From the NCBI GenBank assembly GCA_937924505.1, contig CALDSR010000005.1:1-64000 (forward strand): a stretch of DNA of 64,000 nt. The letters are read 5' to 3'. Position 1 is the stretch's first letter, and each line of letters starts with the position of its first letter. The stretch is from an uncultured Granulosicoccus sp. (GTDB lineage Bacteria; Pseudomonadota; Gammaproteobacteria; Granulosicoccales; Granulosicoccaceae). Shown here one piece after another: positions 17,768-26,654 of the stretch. The notes under the pieces were generated by a model. The model was not told the origin of the DNA and made no database searches. It saw only the letters and a list, made by a program, of their open reading frames with translations. Both the position numbers and the translations under genes were made by a program.

Positions 17768-19041
17768 ACAAGCTCCTGATAACGAATGTCGAGGTTCTCG
17801 GAGAACAAACCCGACAGACGTTGCTGATACAAGATGGCATCATCAAGTCGATCAGCAACTCCGATAAAGTGCCAGACTCTGGAGACCCGAATACCAAATT
17901 TATCGATGCAAGCGACTTGCTGCTGTTGCCCGGCTTTACTGATCTTTACACACGCCTGCGAGAACCCGGCTTGACACGCAAAGGCAATATCGCCAGTGAA
18001 ACCAGGGCGGCACTCGCAGCCGGATTTACTCAAGTCGTCTGCGCCCCCGACACATCACCGGCAATAGATACGGTCGCAACCGTTGAAATGATCCGTCAAC
18101 GTGCAGCGGTCAGCCGCGGCGCTTCCGTGCTGCCGATGGCCGCACTTACCATTGGTCTGGCAGGTGAGCAACTGGCAGAGCTTGCGACCTTGCAAGCCGC
18201 CGGTTGTATCGCTGCAGGTCAAGCAGATATTCCGCTTGACAACACAAATGTCGTGCACAGCGCAATGCAATACGCCGCCTCATTCGACATGCCTCTTTTC
18301 ATGACACCGCGCGACGCGCAGCTAGGTGCACAGGGCTGCGCCCACGCAGGTGCCATGGCAACCCAATTGGGACTTCCGGAGATTCCCGTGGCAGCCGAAA
18401 CTGTTGCCCTCGCAAGACTGCTCGAACTTTGCCGGGAAACAGCTTGCCGACTGCACCTGTCAAGACTCAGCTCGGCAAGAGCCGTCAACATGGTCAGACA
18501 GGCGAAAAACGAAGGGCTGCCGCTCAGCTGCGACGTCGGCATTCACCATCTTTTTTACACGGACAAGGAACTCGCTGGCTTCGATAACCGCTACCATTCG
18601 GCTGTGCCTTTCAGAAGCGAGCAAGATCGACAGGCGCTCTGTGACGGCATTTGCGAAGGTGTCATTGATGCCATTTGCAGTGACCATGCACCACATGATA
18701 CGGATGCACGGCTTGCCCCCTTTCCAACCAGTGAACCTGGCTTGAGTGCCTACGACTGGTTCCTGCCATTGTTACTGCAACTACCCGAGCGATTGTCATT
18801 ATCTTTGCCCGAGGTCATCGACAAGGTCACCACGGCTCCGACAAAAATTCTGCACGGCGCTGCCAGTCACCATCATTGCCAACTCGATGCACCGGCTAAC
18901 TTCAGCCTGATCGACAAGCACGCCAAACCCGAGACGAAGCATCAGCCACTGAGTGCAGGCCACAACCACCCTGACGCTGATCAAGGCGTAGCGAACATCG
19001 TGCGTTTCATCATCAAGGGTGAAGCACTGTACGAGCTCTAG
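17764..19041 (+). CDS. pyrX: Dihydroorotase-like protein, probably inactive (PyrC')
   Basis: This 425-residue amidohydrolase-fold protein is homologous to class I dihydroorotase. The first metal-binding motif, normally HxH in DLHVHLREPG, reads [10 protein letters not shown] here, so both zinc-binding histidines are lost. The later SDHAPHD motif is kept. In Pseudomonas such proteins are catalytically dead but needed to assemble ATCase, and the 4-base overlap with pyrB supports that role. A working pyrC should lie elsewhere in the genome. Confidence 0.85.
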   Translation: MNKLLITNVEVLGEQTRQTLLIQDGIIKSISNSDKVPDSGDPNTKFIDASDLLLLPGFTDLYTRLREPGLTRKGNIASETRAALAAGFTQVVCAPDTSPAIDTVATVEMIRQRAAVSRGASVLPMAALTIGLAGEQLAELATLQAAGCIAAGQADIPLDNTNVVHSAMQYAASFDMPLFMTPRDAQLGAQGCAHAGAMATQLGLPEIPVAAETVALARLLELCRETACRLHLSRLSSARAVNMVRQAKNEGLPLSCDVGIHHLFYTDKELAGFDNRYHSAVPFRSEQDRQALCDGICEGVIDAICSDHAPHDTDARLAPFPTSEPGLSAYDWFLPLLLQLPERLSLSLPEVIDKVTTAPTKILHGAASHHHCQLDAPANFSLIDKHAKPETKHQPLSAGHNHPDADQGVANIVRFIIKGEALYEL

Positions 19042-19080
19042 ACAGCGCCTAATATACTCACGTGGTTGATCTAGTCAGTT

Positions 19081-19662
19081 TCACGAGCCTTTTACCAATT
19101 GCCGATGGTGGTGCCGGCACTTCGATTCGTAGCGTTCATTACCGCCGATTTGCACCTGCTCGCCCGCGGCAACAACTTGACCGCGATCATCAAGACGCAC
19201 CGTCATCGTCGCTTTCTTGCCACAGCTACAGACCGTCTTGAGTTCTTTCAACTTGTCCGCAATTGCCAGCAATCTCGACGAGCCCGGAAAAAGCGCTCCC
19301 TGAAAATCTGTGCGAATGCCAAAACACAATACCGGTGTGTCAAGTTCGTCAACTACTCGAGCAAGCTGATCAACCTGTACTGTGGTCAGAAATTGCGCCT
19401 CATCGACCAGCACACACGATATTTTTTCATCGCCCGTGAGTTCTTTTATATCGGCAAAGAATTCGGTTGCAGAATCAAACAGACGTGCTTCTTCCTGCAA
19501 ACCAATGCGTGAGCGCACCACGCCTACACCGTAACGATCATCCAGCGCGGCGGTGTATAAAACTACCTCCATGCCTTGCTCGCGATAGTTGTGCGCCGAC
19601 TGCAATAGCGACGTGGACTTCCCCGCATTCATCGCCGAGTAGTAAAAATAAAGTTGCGCCAA
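19081..19662 (-). CDS. tdk: Thymidine kinase (type II)
   Basis: Thymidine kinase phosphorylates thymidine for salvage into dTTP. The 193-residue protein has the P-loop SAMNAGKST (residues 9-17), the Walker B-like VLVDEAQFL and a zinc-binding set (CSCGKK near 143-148 and CRHH near the C-terminus). It converges with the pyr operon, with 39 bp between the stops. It lies 41 bp downstream of the DUF5060-type gene on the same strand and may be cotranscribed with it. Confidence 0.94.
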   Translation of the reverse strand: MAQLYFYYSAMNAGKSTSLLQSAHNYREQGMEVVLYTAALDDRYGVGVVRSRIGLQEEARLFDSATEFFADIKELTGDEKISCVLVDEAQFLTTVQVDQLARVVDELDTPVLCFGIRTDFQGALFPGSSRLLAIADKLKELKTVCSCGKKATMTVRLDDRGQVVAAGEQVQIGGNERYESKCRHHHRQLVKGS

Positions 19663-19703
19663 GGTAATCAGCCCTTACCCGAAAGTGCAAAGGCTAGCGC
19701 ATT

Positions 19704-22181
19704 TCAGGGAGTGATGTTGATTCTGACACTCTGACGTAGCACGGCGTCACCGTAGTCCGCAACAAAATCAAGCTGCACTTCTCCAACAGCCTCGGCGCTC
19801 GGTGTCCATACCAGCGAACGTGTGCCATCTCCATTATCTGGGAATTCGGCCCCGGTTGGCGGATTGTCGATTCTGAGCGCAGGTGGCAATCCATTGCGTG
19901 CACGCGGTGCTATGCGCAGGCGCAACATCGTTCCAACGCGAACCGTTTGCTGTGCGATAGCCGGAAAATCAGCATTCTCACCACCCTGTGGCACTGGCGT
20001 TTCCGGCGGCAATGGCGTCGTACTGTCCGCCAGAAGATCCAGCAATTGCACGGTTCGAAGCGACGGGTTCAATCCATCAAACGCAATCAGCTCGACACGC
20101 GCGTCGCCAGAAAAATCGGCGGGTACTTGCCATTCGAGTTGCAAGACACCACCACCTGGCCCCTGAATTCGCATACCCGGCGGTAGCTGCCCAACGGTCA
20201 CAACAGGTGCACTCCCGTTCGGCAATGTCGCCATCACTGAAGCTGAATAGAACTCACCCGGCATCAGGGGTGGCAAGCCAAGATCGGCAAAGGTCGGCGC
20301 AAGGCCCTCTGATACCGGCGGTACCTCGTCAACCGGTGTCGGTGTCGGTGTCGGTGTCGGATTTTCGATCACCGGTGCGTCTGACGCCCGTACCAACACA
20401 ACCCAATCCTGCCCGTTACGCGAAGGCGGCGCGCCCAAGGGTTGCAAAGCGCCTGCCTGCAGCACTCTTTCGCCTCCCTCAAACCCACCTGTCTCGGGAT
20501 TGAACCAGCGCTGTATGAATCGGCCACCACCTTCAAGGTTCAATTGTGCATTACCGTTGGTATGCGGCAGATAAATCGCGTACACCTCGCCACGCGCGGC
20601 AAATACCTCTGCGCCACCGTAGCGATCACTTTCATTGACTACAAGCTCGTCAGCGGGTTGCATGCGCCAGAACGGTAGTTCGTTCTCCATGAACTGCCGC
20701 GCGATACGCATGCTGCGCCACATATTTTCGCGAAATCGAAAATCGCCAGCTGTCGTATCGCCACCGACCGGTAGTGGGTGCGAGCCAAAAAACCATTCGA
20801 TATTGCCACCACTGAAGTACACGTCGTACAACACTTCAAGACGCCTGCTTTCGGCACTGTCATTGGTCAATCCGTTGGTGTTTTCATCCATATCCAACAC
20901 CCAGGGATGCCCGGCATTGCGCGAGTTGTTACGCCACTGCTCCACAAACTGGCTGGCAAACCGGGCGTCGTACTGAATCGAGCTCGCGCTGAAGCGTGGA
21001 TCACCGACAATCTCGCCGTACCGGAAAAACTGATTGATATGTGTGTGCGCGGCAATAGGCTTCTCACTCCAGTCGATGGCCTGTATATAGTCCGCATGCT
21101 TGTGTAACTCGACCAAGGGGTAATCAACCTCTTCACCAAGATTCCACTTGCCACCCAGTAAATAGGCATAACGAGCAACAAGTTCGCGAAAAAACAGACG
21201 ACGTTCAATCCCGAGTGCACCGTTATCAAGCCATTGTTCGTTTTCAGATTCAGTCTCGCTCAAGACAAAATGCAAGGCAATACCTTGACGTTGCGCATGA
21301 GAAAAAACCATATCCCATTGATGCAACTTGCTAATGTCGTAGTGTGTTTTACTAAACCGATCTTTGCTACCACTGATGAACGGAAAAGTATCCTGACCAT
21401 CACCACCAAGATTCATGGGCAAAAAATAAACCGAATTAACGCCCTGCTGAGCAAGGTAATTCAGTGCACCCGTAATACCGCGGCTATCGGCACCTGTATC
21501 GTCATTTGTAAAAAACGGATCACTGTCGCGGGCGTCGCCGCGATGAGCGGCAAAGTCATGCAGAAAATTTGCATCCACACCACCTTGATCAACTGTCCCG
21601 TCAAACCCTGTATAAGCAAGAAGGTTTTCAGGACTGTCAGTACCACTTTTGATCCAGAAAGGACCGTCTCGGTGTTTCAGATAGTGTTCACCAACATAGT
21701 CCAATCGACCATGACGCAAAAACGGTGGCGCATTCGCAGGCGCAGGGCCTATGTAAAAGTTCCCGCTCGCGCCACTGATCCCGATATCCGAACCGAAAAA
21801 CGGATCCAGTGATACAGCGACATCGTCACCACGTCGAAATGTTGCCTGATACTGCCATTGACCGACTTCATCCGCGGCGAATCGAATTCGCCAGACGTTA
21901 CCTGCCCCTGCACCTTGTCCGTTACCAGCGAAAAAGCCCGGTACCTTAGTGGTTTGTCCCGACGGACTTTGCAATCGAACGGTCAGCCTGTAGTCGAGAA
22001 AAGGGTTGGGCGAATCGTCGCGTTCATTAGCGAAAGGCCCGATGAAGTCAATATTAATCGGATGCCATTTGAACAATTCACCCGTCACTGTCGCGGCGTG
22101 CGACGCACCGGTAAAAATCAAAGAACAAATAACCAGAACTAATCCGCTTACGAATCGCTCCCACCATGGAAAAATCATCAT
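19704..22181 (-). CDS. Secreted DUF5060/glycosidase-like protein with cadherin/Ig-like repeats
   Basis: About 825 residues from the chosen start. A signal peptide (roughly the first 30 residues, ending ASHAA) precedes a DUF5060 beta-sandwich (VTGELFKWHPINIDF onward), then a TIM-barrel glycoside-hydrolase-like domain of the DUF4038 type. Next come a PF12904-like 'collagen-binding' C-terminal sandwich, a Pro-Thr linker and two cadherin/Ig-like domains of about 95 residues. Family members are thought to act on polysaccharides; no substrate can be read here. The frame stays open for 69 codons upstream, but that part looks non-coding, and the ATG at 22181 directly precedes the signal peptide. It faces a glycosyltransferase gene across a shared promoter region. 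Confidence 0.75.
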   Translation of the reverse strand: MMIFPWWERFVSGLVLVICSLIFTGASHAATVTGELFKWHPINIDFIGPFANERDDSPNPFLDYRLTVRLQSPSGQTTKVPGFFAGNGQGAGAGNVWRIRFAADEVGQWQYQATFRRGDDVAVSLDPFFGSDIGISGASGNFYIGPAPANAPPFLRHGRLDYVGEHYLKHRDGPFWIKSGTDSPENLLAYTGFDGTVDQGGVDANFLHDFAAHRGDARDSDPFFTNDDTGADSRGITGALNYLAQQGVNSVYFLPMNLGGDGQDTFPFISGSKDRFSKTHYDISKLHQWDMVFSHAQRQGIALHFVLSETESENEQWLDNGALGIERRLFFRELVARYAYLLGGKWNLGEEVDYPLVELHKHADYIQAIDWSEKPIAAHTHINQFFRYGEIVGDPRFSASSIQYDARFASQFVEQWRNNSRNAGHPWVLDMDENTNGLTNDSAESRRLEVLYDVYFSGGNIEWFFGSHPLPVGGDTTAGDFRFRENMWRSMRIARQFMENELPFWRMQPADELVVNESDRYGGAEVFAARGEVYAIYLPHTNGNAQLNLEGGGRFIQRWFNPETGGFEGGERVLQAGALQPLGAPPSRNGQDWVVLVRASDAPVIENPTPTPTPTPVDEVPPVSEGLAPTFADLGLPPLMPGEFYSASVMATLPNGSAPVVTVGQLPPGMRIQGPGGGVLQLEWQVPADFSGDARVELIAFDGLNPSLRTVQLLDLLADSTTPLPPETPVPQGGENADFPAIAQQTVRVGTMLRLRIAPRARNGLPPALRIDNPPTGAEFPDNGDGTRSLVWTPSAEAVGEVQLDFVADYGDAVLRQSVRINITP
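20335..20360 (-). repeat. GGTGTC hexanucleotide repeat coding a Pro-Thr linker
   Basis: Four perfect copies of GGTGTC plus two bases encode the (Pro-Thr)n linker between the catalytic part and the Ig-like repeats of the glycosidase-like protein. Copy-number change by slippage would shorten or lengthen the linker by two residues per unit without a frameshift. Confidence 0.85.
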
Positions 22182-22277
22182 CAAAATACTCAGGCACCCG
22201 ACACGCCGCCGAGTATGAACGGTACTTTTACAGGTGACCAGACTTACGATAAAGACAAGATGTGAAATGCATTTGAT

Positions 22278-22293
22278 TGTGACCCGAGTCACT
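22278..22293. promoter_or_regulatory. Candidate CRP/Vfr-type binding site
   Basis: TGTGA-CCCGAG-TCACT matches the CRP consensus TGTGA-N6-TCACA at nine of ten conserved positions. A second TGTGA half-site begins at 22261. It lies between the divergent glycosidase-like and glycosyltransferase genes, about 95 bp upstream of each start, a suitable place for activation of both. The assignment is by motif only. Confidence 0.45.
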
Positions 22294-22386
22294 AATTTTT
22301 TGTGCGCCAGTAAAAATAAAAACCAAGCATTATTGGAAATTTCACCAGACCAAACTTCGCAGGCCGATGTCAGGGTGAGGAACATC

Positions 22387-23337
22387 ATGAAGCTATTTCT
22401 AACATCAGCCTACGAAACACATACCGGCCTCACTGCACTCAAGAATTTCGCCCTGAGAGACCGAGTGCGTCGTCATGAGCAGAGCAACAATCCAGAAGAT
22501 GCTGACGCAATACTGTTCGTCGAAAACACACAATTTGATGACATCCTGTTCAAACATCTTGTAAACCACCCACTTGTCGCACAGTATCCGCATAAGGTGT
22601 TCATGTACAACGAAATGGATCGTCCCTGGCACGTACTACCTGGGCTGTACTGTTGCATGGCGCGCAAACATTTTGATGTACAACAACACGTCGCCTTCAC
22701 TTATCTCGGCACACCCAACCCATACGTACAGAACGTCCATACCAAAAATCCCGAGCAACGCTGGCTGTACTCCTTCATGGGCTCAATGAGTCACGCCTGC
22801 CGACGCCCCATCATGAAACTCAAGCGTCCCAATGGCTACGTGCAAGACACATCGGATTTCAACGTCTGGAGAAGCACGCAAAAAGAACTTGAGGTTCGCG
22901 GTCAAGCCTATGCCGATATACTTTCCTCAAGCCATTTTGTCCTGTGTCCACGCGGCATCGGCACGTCCTCCATTCGTCTCTACGAAACCATGCAAGCGGG
23001 TCGCGTGCCCGTCATCATCTCTGATCACTGGGTCGCGCCGCCAGAAACTGACTGGCGATTTGCCATTCAGGTTGAAGAACGTCGTATCAGTTCCATCCCC
23101 GGATTGTTGAATTCCATGGTCAACGAGGCTGACGAACGTGGCAGAGCCGCAAGAGCTGCATGGGAGCAAAGTTATTCACCCGAGACCTTGTTCAACACCG
23201 CTGCCGATTCGATAGCCGCGCTGTTGTTCAGCAAAGGTAAACACACAAGCAGCGCAAGCACATCCGGCCTGCACAAGTGGCTTGCCAGTAGCGAACTAAT
23301 GACCCGTACCGCGGCACGTCGCTTCAGGGACTCTTGA
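22387..23337 (+). CDS. Exostosin (GT47)-family glycosyltransferase
   Basis: This 316-residue protein ends in an exostosin-like domain. The segment CPRGIGTSSIRLYETMQAGR followed by VPVIISD (about residues 139-165) is the hallmark of the family. The donor and product are unknown. There is no signal peptide or membrane helix, so it should act in the cytoplasm. The frame is open from 22234, but the ATG at 22387 has a GAGG ribosome-binding site 6 bases ahead and starts the conserved protein. It converges with the nucleotidyltransferase gene only 7 bp away. The neighbours suggest a role in glycan synthesis or protein/lipid glycosylation. Confidence 0.75.
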   Translation: MKLFLTSAYETHTGLTALKNFALRDRVRRHEQSNNPEDADAILFVENTQFDDILFKHLVNHPLVAQYPHKVFMYNEMDRPWHVLPGLYCCMARKHFDVQQHVAFTYLGTPNPYVQNVHTKNPEQRWLYSFMGSMSHACRRPIMKLKRPNGYVQDTSDFNVWRSTQKELEVRGQAYADILSSSHFVLCPRGIGTSSIRLYETMQAGRVPVIISDHWVAPPETDWRFAIQVEERRISSIPGLLNSMVNEADERGRAARAAWEQSYSPETLFNTAADSIAALLFSKGKHTSSASTSGLHKWLASSELMTRTAARRFRDS

Positions 23338-23344
23338 TGGGTTA

Positions 23345-24058
23345 TCAGCGGCTGACCCATTCCGGAGGTGCATCCTGCAAAAAACCAAACCCCAAGCCAC
23401 CCGAAGCCAACCACAGATTGATCGCCGACTGCACTTCTCTTTCGCCGCGCGCTGATGGAGTGACCTTATCAAGCAGCGTCAATATATTTGGCGGCAATAC
23501 AAAACACAGGTTTGCACCAATTGAACTTGGCGCAGTACCGGGCAATGGCTTTTCGACAATCTCGGCGATCGCCTGGTTCTCGTGAAACCGGACACTGGAC
23601 CTCGAGCAGAGCTCATCTTCCGGCAATGATTTTAAGCTGACGGTCATGTCGCCATCATGCTCGTGGTGGGCCTGCAATAAAGCTGGATAAAAATCAGCAT
23701 CGACAATATAGTCAGTTGCACTGACAAGCAGCGGACCCTCCAGCAATTCCGGCAAAGCATCACGCGCACAGCGCAAGGCGTCAGCCGTGCCCGCCAAAGT
23801 ATCTTGTCCAACGCAACGAACCCGCTGCTCATGGCTCTCGCTCCATGAAACTGCATAGCATTCAAGTTGTTCCGCGAGATGATGCGTTATCAATACGACA
23901 TCACGAACCCCGGCAAGCAACAATGACTCAAGCACATAGTCCAGGGTTGGTCGTCCTCGATACGCTAGCAAGGGCTTTGGCGTGGTATCGGTAAATGGTC
24001 GAAGCCGATTTCCTCGACCGGCGGCCAGCAAAACGGCAGTCTCTACAGATTTCTTCAC
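23345..24058 (-). CDS. NDP-sugar pyrophosphorylase-like nucleotidyltransferase
   Basis: This is a 237-residue sugar-1-phosphate nucleotidyltransferase of the GlmU/RmlA fold. The nucleotide-binding signature LLAAGRGNRLRPFTDTTPKP is at residues 10-29, and a metal-binding aspartate is likely in SATDYIVD. It lacks the C-terminal left-handed helix. The ATG lies 1 bp after the stop of the upstream GHMP kinase gene, so the two should form a kinase plus pyrophosphorylase salvage pair producing an NDP-sugar. The sugar is not known. Confidence 0.8.
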   Translation of the reverse strand: MKKSVETAVLLAAGRGNRLRPFTDTTPKPLLAYRGRPTLDYVLESLLLAGVRDVVLITHHLAEQLECYAVSWSESHEQRVRCVGQDTLAGTADALRCARDALPELLEGPLLVSATDYIVDADFYPALLQAHHEHDGDMTVSLKSLPEDELCSRSSVRFHENQAIAEIVEKPLPGTAPSSIGANLCFVLPPNILTLLDKVTPSARGEREVQSAINLWLASGGLGFGFLQDAPPEWVSR

Positions 24059-24059
24059 G

Positions 24060-25283
24060 TCAAGCGGTTAACCCATGGTTCGACAGACGGCGTACGGTAC
24101 CCTCACTTTGGGCAAGTCGAACAAAGGCCTTGTCTTGCATGTCGGGATAACGGCCAAGGTATTTTTTCAGCAAGGTATCCGCAACCACTTCAACATCGGC
24201 AGTATTAACGAGCATAAACAAGCAACCGCCGTATCCACCCCCACTAAAGCGATTGCCAAGCACTCCTGGCAACTCGCGCGCGAACTCATGCAAAGCTATC
24301 AGCCACTCACTGCCGCTTTCATAATCTTTGATCGAACTCATGCAAGAGGCATTCATCAAATCCCCGAACGCGGCAAAGTCACCTGCAGCCCAGGCCTTGA
24401 CACCTGCATCGACACGCGCCATTTCCGAATAGACATGGCGGGCCCGCCGGTCCAGGGGAGCTGGTAGTCGTTGCAAGCATTCATCACGTCGACGTTCTAT
24501 CGGCACCTCTCCAAGATGCGCTGCATCCGCATACAACAAGCCAGCCGCCTCACGACACTCCGCCACTCGCGTATTGAATGCAGAACCACCTAGATCGCGT
24601 GTAACGCCAGAGAAACACATCAAGAATTGCACGGATTCGATACCGACAGGATCAACAACCAGATCGGCAGTCACGGCGTTTACATCCAGAACGGTCATTG
24701 CGTCTCGCCTGCCAAAGGCGATTGACATCTGATCCTGGATACCATTGTCAAGCCCACGAAAATCATTCTCAACGCGTCGCACAAGCTCAACGAGTTCCAC
24801 CTGCCCGATTTGCAATCCGTTCGCATCCGCCAAGGCAACAAGATAGGCAAGTACTACCGACGCAGAAGAGCTCAGCCCGCCGCTGACCAAAGTACCGTGC
24901 ACGGCACCTGAAATACCAACACGAATCTGAAAAGCCGCCGCCATGGCCGCAACACTGGCACTCAGCATTTGCTGCCAGCCTGCATTCAATACCAGGTCAT
25001 CAATTCCGAAGCAAACAGATTCCCAAGATTCATCCAATCGCGCATGAATTGTGACCACAGGCGTGTCAGTCACCCAATAAACGAGAATGGTGTATTGATC
25101 CAGTGTTCGTGCCATCACCTGACCACCTTGATGATCAACATGAGCGCCGAGGGGGTTAAAACGATAGGGAGAAACGACAACCCGCGCGGTATCAGTCGCA
25201 ATCGCAGGATCGTCAAACAAAGAGTGGCTGAGCACCACACACTCGCGTACCTGGTCGTCAATTTTTCTTGCGTGTAAGTTCAT
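24060..25283 (-). CDS. GHMP sugar kinase resembling galacturonokinase/galactokinase
   Basis: This 407-residue GHMP kinase has the N-terminal substrate motif SPYRFNPLGAHVDHQGG (residues 38-54), the ATP loop GGLSSSAS (135-142), a candidate catalytic D184 in NGIQDQ and the third motif FSGGGYGG (346-353). The first motif and the LVALADANGL, SSIKDYESG and RFSGGGYGG segments resemble plant galacturonokinase as I remember it, more than bacterial GalK (GEHTDY). Anomeric phosphorylation of a hexose or uronic acid is likely. The gene is directly followed by the nucleotidyltransferase. Confidence 0.75.
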   Translation of the reverse strand: MNLHARKIDDQVRECVVLSHSLFDDPAIATDTARVVVSPYRFNPLGAHVDHQGGQVMARTLDQYTILVYWVTDTPVVTIHARLDESWESVCFGIDDLVLNAGWQQMLSASVAAMAAAFQIRVGISGAVHGTLVSGGLSSSASVVLAYLVALADANGLQIGQVELVELVRRVENDFRGLDNGIQDQMSIAFGRRDAMTVLDVNAVTADLVVDPVGIESVQFLMCFSGVTRDLGGSAFNTRVAECREAAGLLYADAAHLGEVPIERRRDECLQRLPAPLDRRARHVYSEMARVDAGVKAWAAGDFAAFGDLMNASCMSSIKDYESGSEWLIALHEFARELPGVLGNRFSGGGYGGCLFMLVNTADVEVVADTLLKKYLGRYPDMQDKAFVRLAQSEGTVRRLSNHGLTA

Positions 25284-25391
25284 CGACCGAACTTTACACC
25301 ATCAACCATCATCATGAGCTTGCAGAAAATCGGCGATTCGCCAATTTCCCTGAAGATCACTGCTTTCTACATGGGCGTAAAAGAAGAAATT

Positions 25392-25432
25392 CGTATCGTG
25401 TGGTCAGCTTTATGATCCAACCACACGATACG
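25392..25432 (-). terminator. Intrinsic terminator of pilT-pilU
   Basis: A perfect 12-bp inverted repeat (CGTATCGTGTGG at 25392-25403 and its complement at 25421-25432) has a 17-base loop. On the minus strand it is followed by AATTTCTTCTTTT. It starts 9 bp after the pilU stop, which fits a transcription terminator separating pilTU from the GHMP kinase gene. Confidence 0.65.
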
Positions 25433-25441
25433 CTTGAGCCA

Positions 25442-26614
25442 CTAGCCAGCCATTCGCTGACCATTATCCTCGTCGTCATTCTCTTCCAGGCTCATGGTGC
25501 CAGCGATCATGTCATCGACCGCGGCTGAACCACCGCCTTCAAGCTTGATTCGCAGTCTCAGATCGTTCACAGAATCAGCGTTACGCATGGCTTCCTCAAT
25601 CGTGATCGCATTCTGACTGAGCAGTTGGAACAAGGCTTCATCAAAGGTCTGCATACCTTGATCCTTGCTCTTCTTCATCAAAGCCTTGATCTCATGAATC
25701 TCACCTTTCATGATCAAGTCAGACATCAATGGTGTATTCAAGAGCACCTCAACGGCAGCTCGTCGCCCTTTACCACTCGGTGTCGGCAACAAACGTTGCG
25801 AGATAAAAGCCTTGGTGTTCAACGACAAATCCAACAACAACTGTTTGTGCCTTGCTTCCGGAAAAAAGTTGATGATGCGATCCAAAGCCTGGTTCGTGTT
25901 GTTCGCATGCAGGGTCGCAAGACATAAGTGGCCAGTCTCTGCAAACGCAATGGCATGCTCCATTGTCTTCTGGTCCCGAATCTCACCAATCAGGATGACA
26001 TCTGGCGCTTGTCGTAACGTATTTTTCAATCCGATTTCAAACGAATCCGTATCGGTTCCCACCTCACGCTGAGTAACAATACAGCCCTTGTGGTGATGAA
26101 CAAATTCAACCGGATCTTCTATCGTAATAATATGACCATTTGAATTTTCATTACGGTAGTCGATCATCGCGGCAAGGCTTGTTGACTTGCCTGAACCCGT
26201 ACCACCCACAAAAATCACCAACCCTCGCTTGGTCATCGCTATTTGCGACAATATGTCAGGCATGTGGAGATCATTGAAGGAAGGAATTTCATTCGGAATG
26301 ATACGCACCACAAGCCCGGCACTACCACGCTGTACGAGAGCATTAACTCGAAATCGAGAAATATCAGGCAAAGCGATCGCAAAGTTACACTCTTTGGATT
26401 GCTTGAACTCAACGCGCTCAGCATCTGTCATCAGGCATTGAGCCAACGCCAACGTATGCTCAGCGGTGAGTTTCTTATCCATGACTGGAGTCACTTTACC
26501 GTGTACACGCATCGCAGGTGCAGCGCCTGCGATGATAAACAAGTCAGACCCACCCTTTTTATACAGGCTTACCAACAGCTCATCCATGAAGCGTTTTGCC
26601 ACCTTGAGATCCAT
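25442..26614 (-). CDS. pilU: Type IV pilus retraction ATPase PilU (PilT-dependent)
   Basis: PilU is a 390-residue hexameric secretion-type ATPase that assists PilT in pilus retraction. Visible are Walker A GGTGSGKSTS (about 138-147), the Asp box with IITIEDPVEF, Walker B DVILIGEIRD and the His box LATLHANNT. A Glu/Asp-rich tail ends the protein. The ribosome-binding site AGAGGG lies 5 bases upstream of ATG. It is 40 bp downstream of pilT on the same transcript. Confidence 0.94.
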   Translation of the reverse strand: MDLKVAKRFMDELLVSLYKKGGSDLFIIAGAAPAMRVHGKVTPVMDKKLTAEHTLALAQCLMTDAERVEFKQSKECNFAIALPDISRFRVNALVQRGSAGLVVRIIPNEIPSFNDLHMPDILSQIAMTKRGLVIFVGGTGSGKSTSLAAMIDYRNENSNGHIITIEDPVEFVHHHKGCIVTQREVGTDTDSFEIGLKNTLRQAPDVILIGEIRDQKTMEHAIAFAETGHLCLATLHANNTNQALDRIINFFPEARHKQLLLDLSLNTKAFISQRLLPTPSGKGRRAAVEVLLNTPLMSDLIMKGEIHEIKALMKKSKDQGMQTFDEALFQLLSQNAITIEEAMRNADSVNDLRLRIKLEGGGSAAVDDMIAGTMSLEENDDEDNGQRMAG

Positions 26615-26654
26615 GATTTCCCTCTAAGTATTTCGTTGGTTATTCAAATTTCGC

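Noticed and set aside
22182..22388. 69-codon N-terminal extension of the DUF5060-type protein
   Set aside because: The extension would place the signal peptide internally and covers the divergent promoter region; the ATG at 22181 is the natural start.
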